The notes: generated from the sequence alone by a model not told the origin. DNA of 9,158 nt from Desulfuromonadaceae bacterium GWB2_53_15 (GCA_001824455.1 MHXL01000081.1:1926-11083); one strand, 5' to 3'; positions 1 to 7,190 are shown, counted from the stretch's first letter. Numbers and translations are program-made.

Positions 1-1148
1 CTTATTTGCCCAGATATTCTGAGCTGATTGAGGGTTCTTTCAAGTCGGATGATATCCAGCTGAAGGTTAAGAACTCCGGCAAGGATCCTCGTCCTTACAT
101 TATCAGTAATCTTGTGGCTACCAGAACCTCTGCGGTTTCCGGCGGCCAGGAGCCTAATGATGATGCAATTCCATCCATTGAAGATCAGGAGAAGGAAAAG
201 ACTGCAAAGAGAAAGGCTGATCGCGACCGGGTTGCCAGGGAACAGGCTGAGCAGGAACGTCTGAAAAAAGAGCGGCTCAAGGCCGAGCAACTTGTCAAAC
301 AGAAAACTGAAGAGGAGCGCAAGGCTCTGGAAAGGAGCCAAAGGGAGCGTGCAGCAAAAGAGCGTGCCGAGGCAGAGCGGCAGGCACAGCTCAGGGCGAC
401 TGAAGAGCGTGAAGCTCGTGAACGGGTCGAGCGAGAACGGCTTGCCCGAGAAAAGGTTGAATCAGAGCGAATAGCCAAATCAAAAACCGAAGCTGAAAAA
501 CGTGCTCGCGATAAGGCTGAAAAAGAGCGCGTGGCTAAGTTGAGAGCCGAACATCTGGCCGCTGAAACAGCTCGTATTAAAACTTTGAAAATTAAAAAGC
601 CTGCGCAGGGAACTCAACTTGTTTTCGGTAATATGGAATTTCCCAATCTGGTCAACGGCTATTCCGTTCAGGGCGACACCGGAACGCGCATACTGGATAA
701 AGAAACCTCTGAATATGTCACCTCCCAGTATATTTTTGCCCAGGCCTTTAACCTTAAAGATGCTCTGGACCTGGACAAGGTTTCTCTGGCCATGCGCAAG
801 TTTGGAGGGGATGGAACAGTTTACCTCGATCTTGTCAAAGACGAAGGTGGTAAACCGAATATCCTGGCCGGAATGCGTTCCGATTTGGTTTCACTGGAAA
901 AAATATCCAGAAAGCCTGGTTACTACTGGGTTGACTTCAGTTTCCCCCATGACGACCAGAGCCGGTTAAAGCCTGGCAAATACTGGATTGTACTTCGTTA
1001 TTCCGGTGAAGCGATCATGAATTGGTTTTACATCCCTGGTAAACCCTACAGCGATAGCGACGATACCCGCTCTACCGCAAAGGGTTTCCAGTGGGAGGAC
1101 ATTCTTAATTTTGATTTTGTTTTCAAGGTTGCGGGCAAGGCGATTTAA
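1..1148 (+). CDS. Partial protein with long charged ER/K helix between two beta-rich modules (5' end outside window)
   Basis: The reading frame is open to the left edge (a TAT codon precedes the TTG at 6), so this is the C-terminal part of a longer protein, not a gene starting at 6. Numbering from the TTG at 6, residues 1-45 look like the end of a beta-rich domain (YIISNLVATRTSA), perhaps a LamG-like sandwich; this is inference. Residues about 58-197 are a continuous run of Glu, Arg, Lys and Ala with repeated AERE/ERLAREK units, expected to form a long single helix or coiled coil, as in TolA-like spacers. Residues about 205-380 form a compact module with alternating beta-strand patterns (GYYWVDFSF, GKYWIVLRYSG) that looks like a beta sandwich of the carbohydrate-binding or jelly-roll kind. 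No catalytic motif is visible. It lies 75 nt upstream of the CheX-like gene on the same strand, so co-transcription is possible. Function unknown; a surface or envelope protein is a guess. Confidence 0.75.
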   Translation, partial: YLPRYSELIEGSFKSDDIQLKVKNSGKDPRPYIISNLVATRTSAVSGGQEPNDDAIPSIEDQEKEKTAKRKADRDRVAREQAEQERLKKERLKAEQLVKQKTEEERKALERSQRERAAKERAEAERQAQLRATEEREARERVERERLAREKVESERIAKSKTEAEKRARDKAEKERVAKLRAEHLAAETARIKTLKIKKPAQGTQLVFGNMEFPNLVNGYSVQGDTGTRILDKETSEYVTSQYIFAQAFNLKDALDLDKVSLAMRKFGGDGTVYLDLVKDEGGKPNILAGMRSDLVSLEKISRKPGYYWVDFSFPHDDQSRLKPGKYWIVLRYSGEAIMNWFYIPGKPYSDSDDTRSTAKGFQWEDILNFDFVFKVAGKAI

Positions 1149-1223
1149 CGGCCTGGCTGGCAGCAGTCTGGTAAATGAATCCAGGCTGTTTGCGGCGTAA
1201 CAACATCCTATGGAGGGAATATC

Positions 1224-1721
1224 GTGTCAGTTATAAGTTTTGAAGAGATCATGTTTACCATCATGTCCGCCACTCAGGACACATTTAAGAGCTACATGAA
1301 CATTGATCTGCTGGCCGGCAAGGTCGATAAGCGCGTAGACACGGTGGATTCGGATGTGACCGGCATTGTCGGCGTGGCAGGAGACCGGGTTGGTTATATC
1401 ATCATTGCCACTGACAGGGCGAGTGCCCAGATAGTAGCCAAGGAAATGTTGATGGAAGAAGAGGCGGATGAGGAGTGCATTCGGGATGCGGTGGGCGAGT
1501 TGACCAATAACATCGCCGGAGTCTTCAAAACCAAATATCACGAGCAGTATGGCAGTGTTGCCCTTGGCTTGCCTTTGGTTGTTTCCGGTCAGCTGCGGAT
1601 GATTTCCGATTCGCCAAGTCCTGGCGAACAATCCAGTATCAATGTCCAATGCAAAGGGGTGACCATCCCTTTTACGACCGCTGACGGCCGCGTTTCGCTC
1701 AAAGTCATGATCTACATGTAG
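1224..1721 (+). CDS. cheX: CheX-like chemotaxis phosphatase
   Basis: The 165-residue product has the size and layout of the CheX/CheC/FliY family, which dephosphorylates CheY-P and so resets chemotaxis or other two-component output in the cytoplasm. The diagnostic E-x-x-N catalytic motif is present once, at E92-L-T-N95 in the helix DAVGELTNNIAG, as expected for CheX (CheC normally has two). The N-terminal part (FEEIMFTIMSATQDTF) and the strand GRVGYIIIATD-like segment near residues 53-64 also fit the fold. The GTG start is supported by GGAGGG at 1212-1217, 6 nt upstream. No cheA, cheY or receptor gene is in the window, so the partner is unknown; an orphan CheX acting on a remote receiver domain is likely. 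The next gene begins 4 nt after the stop, indicating an operon. Confidence 0.88.
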   Translation: MSVISFEEIMFTIMSATQDTFKSYMNIDLLAGKVDKRVDTVDSDVTGIVGVAGDRVGYIIIATDRASAQIVAKEMLMEEEADEECIRDAVGELTNNIAGVFKTKYHEQYGSVALGLPLVVSGQLRMISDSPSPGEQSSINVQCKGVTIPFTTADGRVSLKVMIYM

Positions 1722-1725
1722 TTTA

Positions 1726-2400
1726 GTGCAGGATATTCTCGATCGCTATAGCAGCCTGTTACGGGAAGTGGACTCTTGGTTTGCGGGTTGTGTGCAGAGG
1801 CACGAAGAGCTGATTACTTGCGCACGAGGCTGTTCCTCCTGCTGCCGCGGGCTGTTCGATATCACCCTGTTGGATGCGCTCTATCTGCGAAGCGGATTCA
1901 ACCTGCTGCCGGATGATATTCAAAACAGCATCCGCCTGAAAGCCAAAGCTCAGCTTGATCCACTTACGGCCCGTTGGCCGGACTTCACCGTCCCTTGGAT
2001 ACTCAACCCCATCCCCGAGGCCGAGTGGGATGACATGATGCCGGAAGATGACGAGACCCCCTGTCCGCTTCTGTCGGACACCGGCATCTGCCTGGTGTAT
2101 GCCCATCGTCCCATGACCTGCCGCCTGAACGGAATCCCTTTGATTGATATCTCTGGCGAGGAGCTGTTCGACGATTGGTGCACGCTTAATTTTGTTGATA
2201 GCGATCCGCTGTCTTTGGTTGATCTCCGCTATCCGTTCAACGAACTGTTTGCTCAAGAGTTGCTGCTGTTCCATGAATTGACCCGCAGATTGCTGGGCAA
2301 GACGATCAGCGAACTGGACACCATCATCCCGGCGGCGGTGTTTGTAGATGCGGAGATAGTGAGAGAGGCGTGGGTGAAAAATAATTTGATTGGTGATTAA
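1726..2400 (+). CDS. YkgJ-family Cys-cluster (putative metal-binding) protein
   Basis: A 224-residue protein with the Cys-rich signature of the YkgJ/CxxCxxCC family, whose members are thought to bind zinc or an iron-sulfur centre; no reaction is established. The visible ligand candidates are C32, C36, C39 and C40 (TCARGCSSCC), then C113 and C122 (CPLLSDTGIC), C132 in RPMTCRLNG and C152. The pattern CPLL..TG.C..Y..RP..CR is typical of the family. The N-terminal 30 residues and the C-terminal 70 are helical and not informative. GTG at 1726 is the only reasonable start: an in-frame stop lies at 1708-1710, and no Shine-Dalgarno site precedes it. With only 4 nt to the cheX-like stop, translation is probably coupled to that gene. 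Its stop TAA overlaps the stop of the convergent gene on the other strand. Confidence 0.85.
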   Translation: MQDILDRYSSLLREVDSWFAGCVQRHEELITCARGCSSCCRGLFDITLLDALYLRSGFNLLPDDIQNSIRLKAKAQLDPLTARWPDFTVPWILNPIPEAEWDDMMPEDDETPCPLLSDTGICLVYAHRPMTCRLNGIPLIDISGEELFDDWCTLNFVDSDPLSLVDLRYPFNELFAQELLLFHELTRRLLGKTISELDTIIPAAVFVDAEIVREAWVKNNLIGD

Positions 2401-3248
2401 GCCGCAGGTTTAATTGCATCTGAAGCGAGGATGATTCGCTCGTTCTCAACAGCTGTACCATGGGAGCTATGCTCAATCAGCTCGTAAAACCGCAAAAATT
2501 TATCCACATTGACCGCCTGACTGGTCTTCCTTCCAAAATAGGTCCCGCTCTGGGGAAATACCTCGGTAGCCAACTGCTCGTCGTAAATGGCAAAATCAAA
2601 GGAACTGTTGGTGTCGCGCCCACTCATGTTACTGGCGTTGGGAAGCTCCTCACGAAAGGCGATTCGTACTTCGATACCGTCATGGCACTGTGCAAGCAGA
2701 ATTTTCTGTGAATCAGGATCTCCTAACTCGTCATGATTCATGACAAAGATGCGGGTGATGGCTACACCTCGTTCCAGTGCCCGCAGATTTGATTGATAGT
2801 AGTTGACCAATGCCCCCCGTATGTGCCAGCCATTGGTGATAGGATCAACTGTCTTTATCCTGCGAATAGCATGGTCGGAGCACTTGGCGCCTTCCAGGTA
2901 GAATTCAGTCTCGTCAAGCGGGATGAAACCCTGCTGCAATTGCACAATGGTTCGTTTGATACCGGATAACATTGCCTCTGCCTTACTGTGACATTCCGCA
3001 TCGCAGATCTGAGCAATGGCAAAGGTGATTTCATGGGCTTGGTGATACTGGCCGATTAGCTCATGGCGGGTTTTTTCCAGATCCTCGCGAAGCAGGTAGG
3101 TGGCCAGGGACAGTAGGATGCCGATACCGAAAATACTGTAGGCGACCTCAGGAGAGTGAAGCACTAAATGGAAAAAGATGGCGAGCCCGGCACCGGCCAG
3201 GAATTCAATTAGCACCGCCATATTGTGGATATTTTTGCTGAATTTCAT
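2397..3248 (-). CDS. Riboswitch-controlled membrane protein, two TM helices plus PLD-like soluble domain
   Basis: I do not recognise a named family with certainty. The 283-residue protein has two hydrophobic helices near the N-terminus (about 11-31 and 34-53) with a short loop, which would anchor it as a hairpin and leave residues 54-283 soluble, probably cytoplasmic. After a helical linker with a CDAECH motif (C82, C86, H87), residues about 115-260 show an alpha/beta pattern (W141, NYY, then RALERGVAITRIFVMN, GIEVRIAFREEL, SFDFAIYDE) that resembles phospholipase D-like modules used as binding domains. The catalytic HxK(x4)D motif of active PLD enzymes is absent, so a regulatory or sensory role is more likely than hydrolysis. 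The ATG is well supported by AGGAG at 3257-3261, 8 nt upstream. It is monocistronic in the window, and expression should depend on the GEMM riboswitch and terminator in its 5' leader. Confidence 0.7.
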   Translation of the reverse strand: MKFSKNIHNMAVLIEFLAGAGLAIFFHLVLHSPEVAYSIFGIGILLSLATYLLREDLEKTRHELIGQYHQAHEITFAIAQICDAECHSKAEAMLSGIKRTIVQLQQGFIPLDETEFYLEGAKCSDHAIRRIKTVDPITNGWHIRGALVNYYQSNLRALERGVAITRIFVMNHDELGDPDSQKILLAQCHDGIEVRIAFREELPNASNMSGRDTNSSFDFAIYDEQLATEVFPQSGTYFGRKTSQAVNVDKFLRFYELIEHSSHGTAVENERIILASDAIKPAA

Positions 3249-3303
3249 GCCAGTTACTCCTAGTTGTCACTATTGCTCAATATAGCATTTGTTCTACGCA
3301 CAT

Positions 3304-3354
3304 AAAAAAACCGGGTCGCTTGCTATCGTAGTTATTGATAGTTCGGCGACCCGG
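3304..3354 (-). terminator. Intrinsic terminator forming the riboswitch expression platform
   Basis: Read on the minus strand, CCGGGTCGC (3354-3346) pairs perfectly with GCGACCCGG (3319-3311), and the 3' arm is followed at once by seven T (3310-3304). Inside the loop, CTATC (3341-3337) pairs with GATAG (3327-3323), extending the hairpin. The 5' arm is the 3' strand of the upstream GEMM aptamer, so aptamer and terminator are mutually exclusive. Terminator formation would stop transcription about 55 nt before the ATG at 3248. Confidence 0.9.
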
Positions 3355-3421
3355 CTGTCTCTGAAAGACCCTTTAGGTTTTCCGTCCCATCCTCGCGGAT
3401 GGTTTAGTATTATCGGTTATC
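3337..3421 (-). promoter_or_regulatory. GEMM-I-type cyclic-dinucleotide riboswitch aptamer (predicted 3',3'-cGAMP class)
   Basis: Minus-strand RNA shows the GEMM-I landmarks in order. TAAACC leads into hairpin CCATCC-GCGA-GGATGG (3402-3387), capped by a GNRA tetraloop. The GGGACG-AAA joint follows, then ACC, then GGGTCT/AGAC forming the second hairpin, and finally GCCGGGTCGCCG, the conserved 3' strand. P1 can be closed by GATA (3421-3418) with TATC (3340-3337). By hand alignment with the Vibrio cholerae Vc2 aptamer, the position equivalent to A18 is A and the position equivalent to G20 is A (base 3408 on the + strand is T). In the known family, G at position 20 selects c-di-GMP and A favours 3',3'-cGAMP (GEMM-Ib, common in Geobacter). 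Ligand binding should hold the 3' strand away from the terminator, giving an ON switch. The aptamer identity is strong; the ligand call rests on manual alignment. Confidence 0.87.
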
Positions 3422-3450
3422 GTAAATTTCTATGTGTGATTTATTACCCA

Positions 3451-3479
3451 ACCTTAGCCCAGCACAGGTGGTCTGTCAA
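3451..3479 (-). promoter_or_regulatory. Sigma70-like promoter of the riboswitch transcript
   Basis: Minus strand: a perfect TTGACA -35 box (3479-3474), a 17-nt spacer, and TAAGGT as -10 (3456-3451; 3 of 6 matches, including the key A2 and T6). Transcription would begin near 3444, just upstream of the aptamer, which fits a leader made of riboswitch plus terminator. The poor -10 is the weak point. Confidence 0.6.
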
Positions 3480-3538
3480 GGGTTGAATGCCGATCCGCAG
3501 CTATAACTAGCTAATATAACACAGATAATCCGGGTAAA

Positions 3539-5476
3539 TTACTTCCCGGCCGCCTTGACCATTAGTTCACTTACCAACCGAGTAAATCGCAATGGATCCT
3601 TGATAGGGGAACCTTCGGTTAAAATGGCCTGATCGTAGAGCAGGTCGGCGTAATCGGCCAGAACAGGAGCTGCCTTGTCCTGGGTATGAATAGCAGCCAT
3701 CGCCTTAAGGATGGCATGATCAGGGTTAAGCTCCAGGACGCGTTTCGACTCGGGCACAGGTTGGTTGAGCGCCTTCATGATGCGCTCCATGTTGGCATTC
3801 ATGCCGTACTCTTCGGCCACCAGACAGCAGGCGCTGTCGGTCAAACGGTTGGAGAAGCGCACCTCCTTGACCTTGTCCTTTAGCCTGTCCGAGAGGAATG
3901 AAATCAGGTCGGAGAACTCCTTCTGGGCCTCTTCGCGCTTCTTTTCCTTCTCCTTTTTTTCCTCTTCGGTGTCGATACTGATATCGCCCCGGTCAACTGC
4001 TTTCAGAGATTTACCGTCGTATTCGGTCAGGGCTTGTACAACCCATTCATCCACCGGGTCGGTCAGGAACAGCACCTCGAAGCCCTTGGCACGGAAGACC
4101 TCCAGGTGAGGTGATTGCTCCAGTGCATCGCGACTGTTGCCGGTGATGAAATAGATCTCCTTCTGGGGTTCCGGCATCCTGGCGACGTACTCCTTCAGCG
4201 ATACAAAGGAGCCTGCCTCGGTGGAGGTGCTTTCGAACAGCACCAACTCCTGCAACTTCTCCTTGTTGGCAAAGTCAAAGTGTATCCCTTCCTTGATGAC
4301 CTGGCCAAACTCCTTCCAAAACTTCACGTACTCATCGAACGATTTGTCCTTAACTTCTGAGAGTGTTGTTAGAATCTTGCTGACCAGACCCTTCTGGATC
4401 CGCTTGACCTGCACGTCTTCCTGGAGAACCTCGCGGGAGACATTGAGCGGCAGGTCGGATGAATCGACCACGCCTTTTACGAAACGCAGGTAATCAGGGA
4501 TCAGCTCTTCGCACTTGTCAGTGATAAAGACGCGTTTGACGTATAATTGCAGACCTTTCTTGCGGTCGGCCATGAACATGTCGAATGGTTTCTTGGCCGG
4601 AAGATAGATCAGTGCCTTGAATTCACTGGTTCCCTCGGCCGAAAAGTGGATGGTGCGGAACGGCGCTTCGAAGTCGTGGGAAATGTGTTTGTAAAACTCG
4701 TTGTATTCCTCTTCGCTCACGTCACTCTTGGCCCTGGCCCAGATCGCCTTCATCGAGTTCAAGGTTTCTTCCTTGGTGGTCTCAATGGTGCCGGCCCCTT
4801 CGATTTCCTTGCCGTCCACACCCTTGGGCACTTCACTGCGAATGATGTCCATCACCACCGGATACTGGATGTAATCCGAGTATTTCTTGACAATGGAACG
4901 GATCTTCCACTCATCGAGATACTCCTTGAACTCTTCCTTCAGGTGCAGGGTAATCTCGGTTCCGCGCTGTTCGCGGCTGCACTCTTCAATGGTGTAGGAT
5001 CCATCACCGCTGGATTCCCAGCAACATCCGGCTTCCATGGAACCGGCTGTGCGCGTGTACAGCGTGACCTTGTCGGCAACCATGAAAGACGCATAGAATC
5101 CGACGCCGAACTGGCCGATCAGCTCGGGGTTGTCGCTGGCGGCCTGGTCCTTGAGGGTCTGCATGAAGGCCTTGGTACCGGAGCGGGCGATGGTGCCGAT
5201 GTTTTCCTCGACCTCGGCCATGTTCATGCCGATGCCGTTGTCCCGGATGGTCAGCGTGCCGGCGTCTTTGTTGGGGATGATTTTGATCTTCCAGTCACTA
5301 TTGCCTTCCAGAATGGTTTCGTTGGAGTGGGCCTCAAAACGAACCTTGTCAATGGCATCGGACGCATTGGAAATCAGTTCACGGAGAAAGATATCGCGGT
5401 TTGAGTAGAGCGAGTGGATCACCAGGTCGAGGAGCTGCTTTACCTCGGTCTGAAATTGTTTGGTGGCTTTGGTCAT
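3539..5476 (-). CDS. htpG: HtpG, bacterial Hsp90 chaperone
   Basis: A full-length 645-residue HtpG, the ATP-dependent dimeric cytoplasmic chaperone that remodels client proteins, often together with DnaK. The N-terminal GHKL ATPase domain carries E33, N37 and D40 in [20 protein letters not shown] (79-84), the lid segment [11 protein letters not shown] (94-104) and GQFGVGF (121-127). The middle domain follows, with [10 protein letters not shown] (R348 corresponds to the arginine that contacts the ATP gamma phosphate), and a C-terminal dimerisation domain. As in other bacterial members it lacks the eukaryotic MEEVD tail and the charged linker. A CysCys pair (151-152) is present in the N domain. 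The ATG at 5476 has AAAGGAG at 5493-5487, 10 nt upstream. The 103-nt gap upstream contains its own promoter with heat-shock-like elements. I see no clear terminator between its stop and the riboswitch promoter. Confidence 0.98.
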   Translation of the reverse strand: MTKATKQFQTEVKQLLDLVIHSLYSNRDIFLRELISNASDAIDKVRFEAHSNETILEGNSDWKIKIIPNKDAGTLTIRDNGIGMNMAEVEENIGTIARSGTKAFMQTLKDQAASDNPELIGQFGVGFYASFMVADKVTLYTRTAGSMEAGCCWESSGDGSYTIEECSREQRGTEITLHLKEEFKEYLDEWKIRSIVKKYSDYIQYPVVMDIIRSEVPKGVDGKEIEGAGTIETTKEETLNSMKAIWARAKSDVSEEEYNEFYKHISHDFEAPFRTIHFSAEGTSEFKALIYLPAKKPFDMFMADRKKGLQLYVKRVFITDKCEELIPDYLRFVKGVVDSSDLPLNVSREVLQEDVQVKRIQKGLVSKILTTLSEVKDKSFDEYVKFWKEFGQVIKEGIHFDFANKEKLQELVLFESTSTEAGSFVSLKEYVARMPEPQKEIYFITGNSRDALEQSPHLEVFRAKGFEVLFLTDPVDEWVVQALTEYDGKSLKAVDRGDISIDTEEEKKEKEKKREEAQKEFSDLISFLSDRLKDKVKEVRFSNRLTDSACCLVAEEYGMNANMERIMKALNQPVPESKRVLELNPDHAILKAMAAIHTQDKAAPVLADYADLLYDQAILTEGSPIKDPLRFTRLVSELMVKAAGK

Positions 5477-5511
5477 TATTGAGCGTCTCCTTTTGATGGA
5501 ATTATTTTTAT

Positions 5512-5547
5512 AAGATAATCATGGGGGGGGAATTTTTCAAGGGGGAG
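5512..5547 (-). promoter_or_regulatory. htpG promoter with sigma32-like elements and a C8 spacer tract
   Basis: Minus strand: TCTCCCCCTTGAA (5547-5535 region, ending at TTGAA 5540-5536) matches the E. coli sigma32 -35 consensus TCTCNCCCTTGAA. It is followed by CCCCAT (5526-5521), the sigma32 -10 core. Only about 9 nt separate them, against 13 or more in the consensus. A sigma70 reading also exists: TTGAAA (5540-5535), 17-nt spacer, TATCTT (5517-5512). The spacer contains eight consecutive C (5530-5523). A role in htpG transcription is likely from position; which sigma factor reads it is unresolved. Confidence 0.55.
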
Positions 5548-5579
5548 AGGGTAAAATATGCTTTTCACTAAACTGCGGA

Positions 5580-6683
5580 CTATTTGCCGATCATCATCCT
5601 GATGGACTCAACCACGTGATAGGCGTCATTGATAGCGGTGTAGATCAGGTTCGGGTGCTTTGCCTCGGTTATGGAGCCTTCGCTGATTTTCATGTAAGAG
5701 GGGGAGATGGCCCCGCCGATGACGTAAACACCCTTGCGGGTGGACTCGAAGCCGGATGTCAACAACACCAGGCGTTCACCTTCCTTGGCGATCTTGCACA
5801 CTCCTGCCGTGCAGGCAATCATTTGGATGCCGATCTTGTCAAAGATCGGCATCGGACCCTGGGAGCCGATACAGGCGATGACATTCTGCATGGGAAAGCT
5901 CAGAGCATGGTATAGGTCGATACCGTCAGCCTGCTTGAACTCGTTGATCCGGATCACCAGGCGATCAACTCCCTCTTCATCCACTTCGCCGATGCGCGGC
6001 ATGGCACCCGGCAACAGGCGGATATTGCCGCCCAGCAGAATTTCTTCGCCGAGACGCTGCGCGGTCTCCTTGTTGACGTCAAACTTCTCCGACTTGTGTG
6101 CCCAGTAGACCGGCTGTGTATCATTGACCTCGCGTTTAGCCTTGAGTACGGCAATAACCACATCCGCTGCCGTGTTTCCGCCGCCGATCACCAAGGTCTT
6201 GACACCGATGTACTTGCCGGCGTCATCCACGTTCTTGGCCACCATCTTGGCATCGCCATAGACCGACAGTTCGCGGGGGATGCTGCTCCCGAAGGCAAGC
6301 ACCACCTTACGCCCCTTGAAAACACCTTTGTCGGTCAGCACGGCCAGGCCTTCACGCTCATCGCGGATATCCTCGAAAGCCACTTCGGTCTGTACATGCA
6401 AGTTTTCATGCTGCACGAAATGCTGGACATACTGGATGTAGCTCTCAACTGTAACCGGCTTGTCAGGAGGACGCAACTCCTCCACCAGGAAGGGTTCGGG
6501 GGCATCCTTGGGTTTGGAGGCGTAGACGTGCTTCCCTTCAGGGTAGGTGTTGGCGATCCCCTGAAAAACTGCCTTGCCGGATTCGAGCACCAAATAGGAA
6601 AGACCGTGTTTATGGCACAGATATGCAGTGGCCAGTCCAGCCGGTCCACCACCAATAATTAGGACGTCATAAATGCCGCTCAT
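5580..6683 (-). CDS. FAD/NAD(P)-binding oxidoreductase of the thioredoxin-reductase/YpdA type
   Basis: A 367-residue flavoprotein with two Rossmann motifs: GGGPAG (11-16) at the N-terminus for FAD, with E34 at the end of the second strand to bind the ribose, and GGGNTA (167-172) for NAD(P)H. This layout is that of thioredoxin-reductase-like and YpdA (bacillithiol disulfide reductase)-like proteins. The redox CxxC pair of true thioredoxin reductase is missing; cysteines are C23, C271, C291 and C296. The usual C-terminal GD that binds the FAD ribityl chain reads VIGGAISPSY here (322-330). The substrate cannot be inferred. I chose ATG at 6683 over the in-frame TTG at 6689 because AAAGGGA lies 6 nt upstream of the ATG but directly abuts the TTG. 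It is transcribed toward htpG, 103 nt apart, and diverges from the YtxH gene. Family-level call is firm, exact function is not. Confidence 0.85.
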   Translation of the reverse strand: MSGIYDVLIIGGGPAGLATAYLCHKHGLSYLVLESGKAVFQGIANTYPEGKHVYASKPKDAPEPFLVEELRPPDKPVTVESYIQYVQHFVQHENLHVQTEVAFEDIRDEREGLAVLTDKGVFKGRKVVLAFGSSIPRELSVYGDAKMVAKNVDDAGKYIGVKTLVIGGGNTAADVVIAVLKAKREVNDTQPVYWAHKSEKFDVNKETAQRLGEEILLGGNIRLLPGAMPRIGEVDEEGVDRLVIRINEFKQADGIDLYHALSFPMQNVIACIGSQGPMPIFDKIGIQMIACTAGVCKIAKEGERLVLLTSGFESTRKGVYVIGGAISPSYMKISEGSITEAKHPNLIYTAINDAYHVVESIRMMIGK

Positions 6684-6723
6684 GTTCAATCCCTTTGCTC
6701 AATTCAATGCATTTAATTTCAAT

Positions 6724-6729
6724 TTTATA
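6724..6729 (-). promoter_or_regulatory. Possible -10 element for the flavoprotein gene
   Basis: Minus strand TATAAA (6729-6724) lies about 40 nt upstream of the chosen ATG at 6683. No convincing -35 box sits at 16-18 nt, so this is a weak call supported mainly by its position in a divergent intergenic region. Confidence 0.3.
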
Positions 6730-6766
6730 CCATGACCATGCGCAAAGATAAAGGCATTACAACTTA

Positions 6767-6794
6767 TTGCATGAGCAGATAAAAATGATATTAT
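6767..6794 (+). promoter_or_regulatory. Sigma70-like promoter of the ytxH-like gene
   Basis: TTGCAT (6767-6772), a 16-nt spacer and TATTAT (6789-6794, 5 of 6 matches) lie upstream of the YtxH gene. Predicted transcription start is about 6801, giving a leader of nearly 50 nt. Confidence 0.5.
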
Positions 6795-6848
6795 TCTTGT
6801 AAGGTTGGGGTGTAAGAAATATTCAAATCAAATAAAGGAGGATCGTTT

Positions 6849-7190
6849 ATGTGCGACAAGGATAAGAAAGTTGCAGTTGCAGCTCTGCTAATGGTGGCAG
6901 GGGGGATAGTTGGCGCAGGAATAGCTCTATTAGTCGCTCCCCAATCCGGTCAGCGGACACGGCGGGATATTATGCGAAGTGCCAAAAGGGTAAAGTCGCG
7001 GGCCGAAGAAGCAGTGGATGATCTGTCGGTGAATATAAATGACTTGGTGGAAACTATCGGCGACAAGACCGACGATCTCCTCGACAAGGGCAAGGATATC
7101 GCCGGCAGCGCGCGCAAAGACTTGATCCGACTGATTGAGGAAGGTGCCTCCCGACTGGAGAAATTCAGAACCAAGCTGAGCAGGATGTAA
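6849..7190 (+). CDS. YtxH-domain small membrane protein
   Basis: A 113-residue protein with one hydrophobic helix (about 8-30: VAVAALLMVAGGIVGAGIA...LL) followed by the YtxH signature APQSGQRTRRDI, in which a glycine-rich membrane segment ends in APxSGxxTR. The remaining 75 residues are a charged amphipathic helix (DDLSVNINDLVETIGDKTDD and onward), typical of this stress-associated family (named after Bacillus YtxH). The molecular role is unknown. The start is secure: AAAGGAGG at 6834-6841 with 7-nt spacing. It is divergently transcribed from the flavoprotein gene, is preceded by a recognisable promoter, and is probably monocistronic. Its stop abuts the stop of the convergent DUF3047 gene, so its terminator must lie inside that gene (see 7214-7269). 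Confidence 0.85.
   Translation: MCDKDKKVAVAALLMVAGGIVGAGIALLVAPQSGQRTRRDIMRSAKRVKSRAEEAVDDLSVNINDLVETIGDKTDDLLDKGKDIAGSARKDLIRLIEEGASRLEKFRTKLSRM

Noticed and set aside
185..478. 97-codon minus-strand frame rich in Ser and Arg
   Set aside because: Low-complexity mirror of the Glu/Arg/Lys/Ala repeat region of the + strand gene.
1151..1186. 6-bp inverted repeat GCCTGG/CCAGGC between the first gene and cheX
   Set aside because: Short stem, 24-nt loop and no T run, so it does not qualify as a terminator.
2422..2438. AGCGA/TCGCT hairpin after the YkgJ-type gene
   Set aside because: Five base pairs and no T run; too weak to call a terminator.
3289..3486. 65-codon + strand open frame in the leader region
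   Set aside because: Its sequence is fully explained by the minus-strand riboswitch, terminator and promoter; no ribosome binding site.
4547..5404. 285-codon + strand open frame antisense to htpG
   Set aside because: It lies wholly within the highly conserved htpG gene, and its product has no recognisable motif; it is a by-product of codon bias on the other strand.
5477..5579. CIRCE operator for HrcA control of htpG
   Set aside because: The TTAGCACTC-N9-GAGTGCTAA inverted repeat is not present.
6096..6662. 188-codon + strand open frame
   Set aside because: Antisense to the flavoprotein gene, whose Rossmann motifs are unambiguous.
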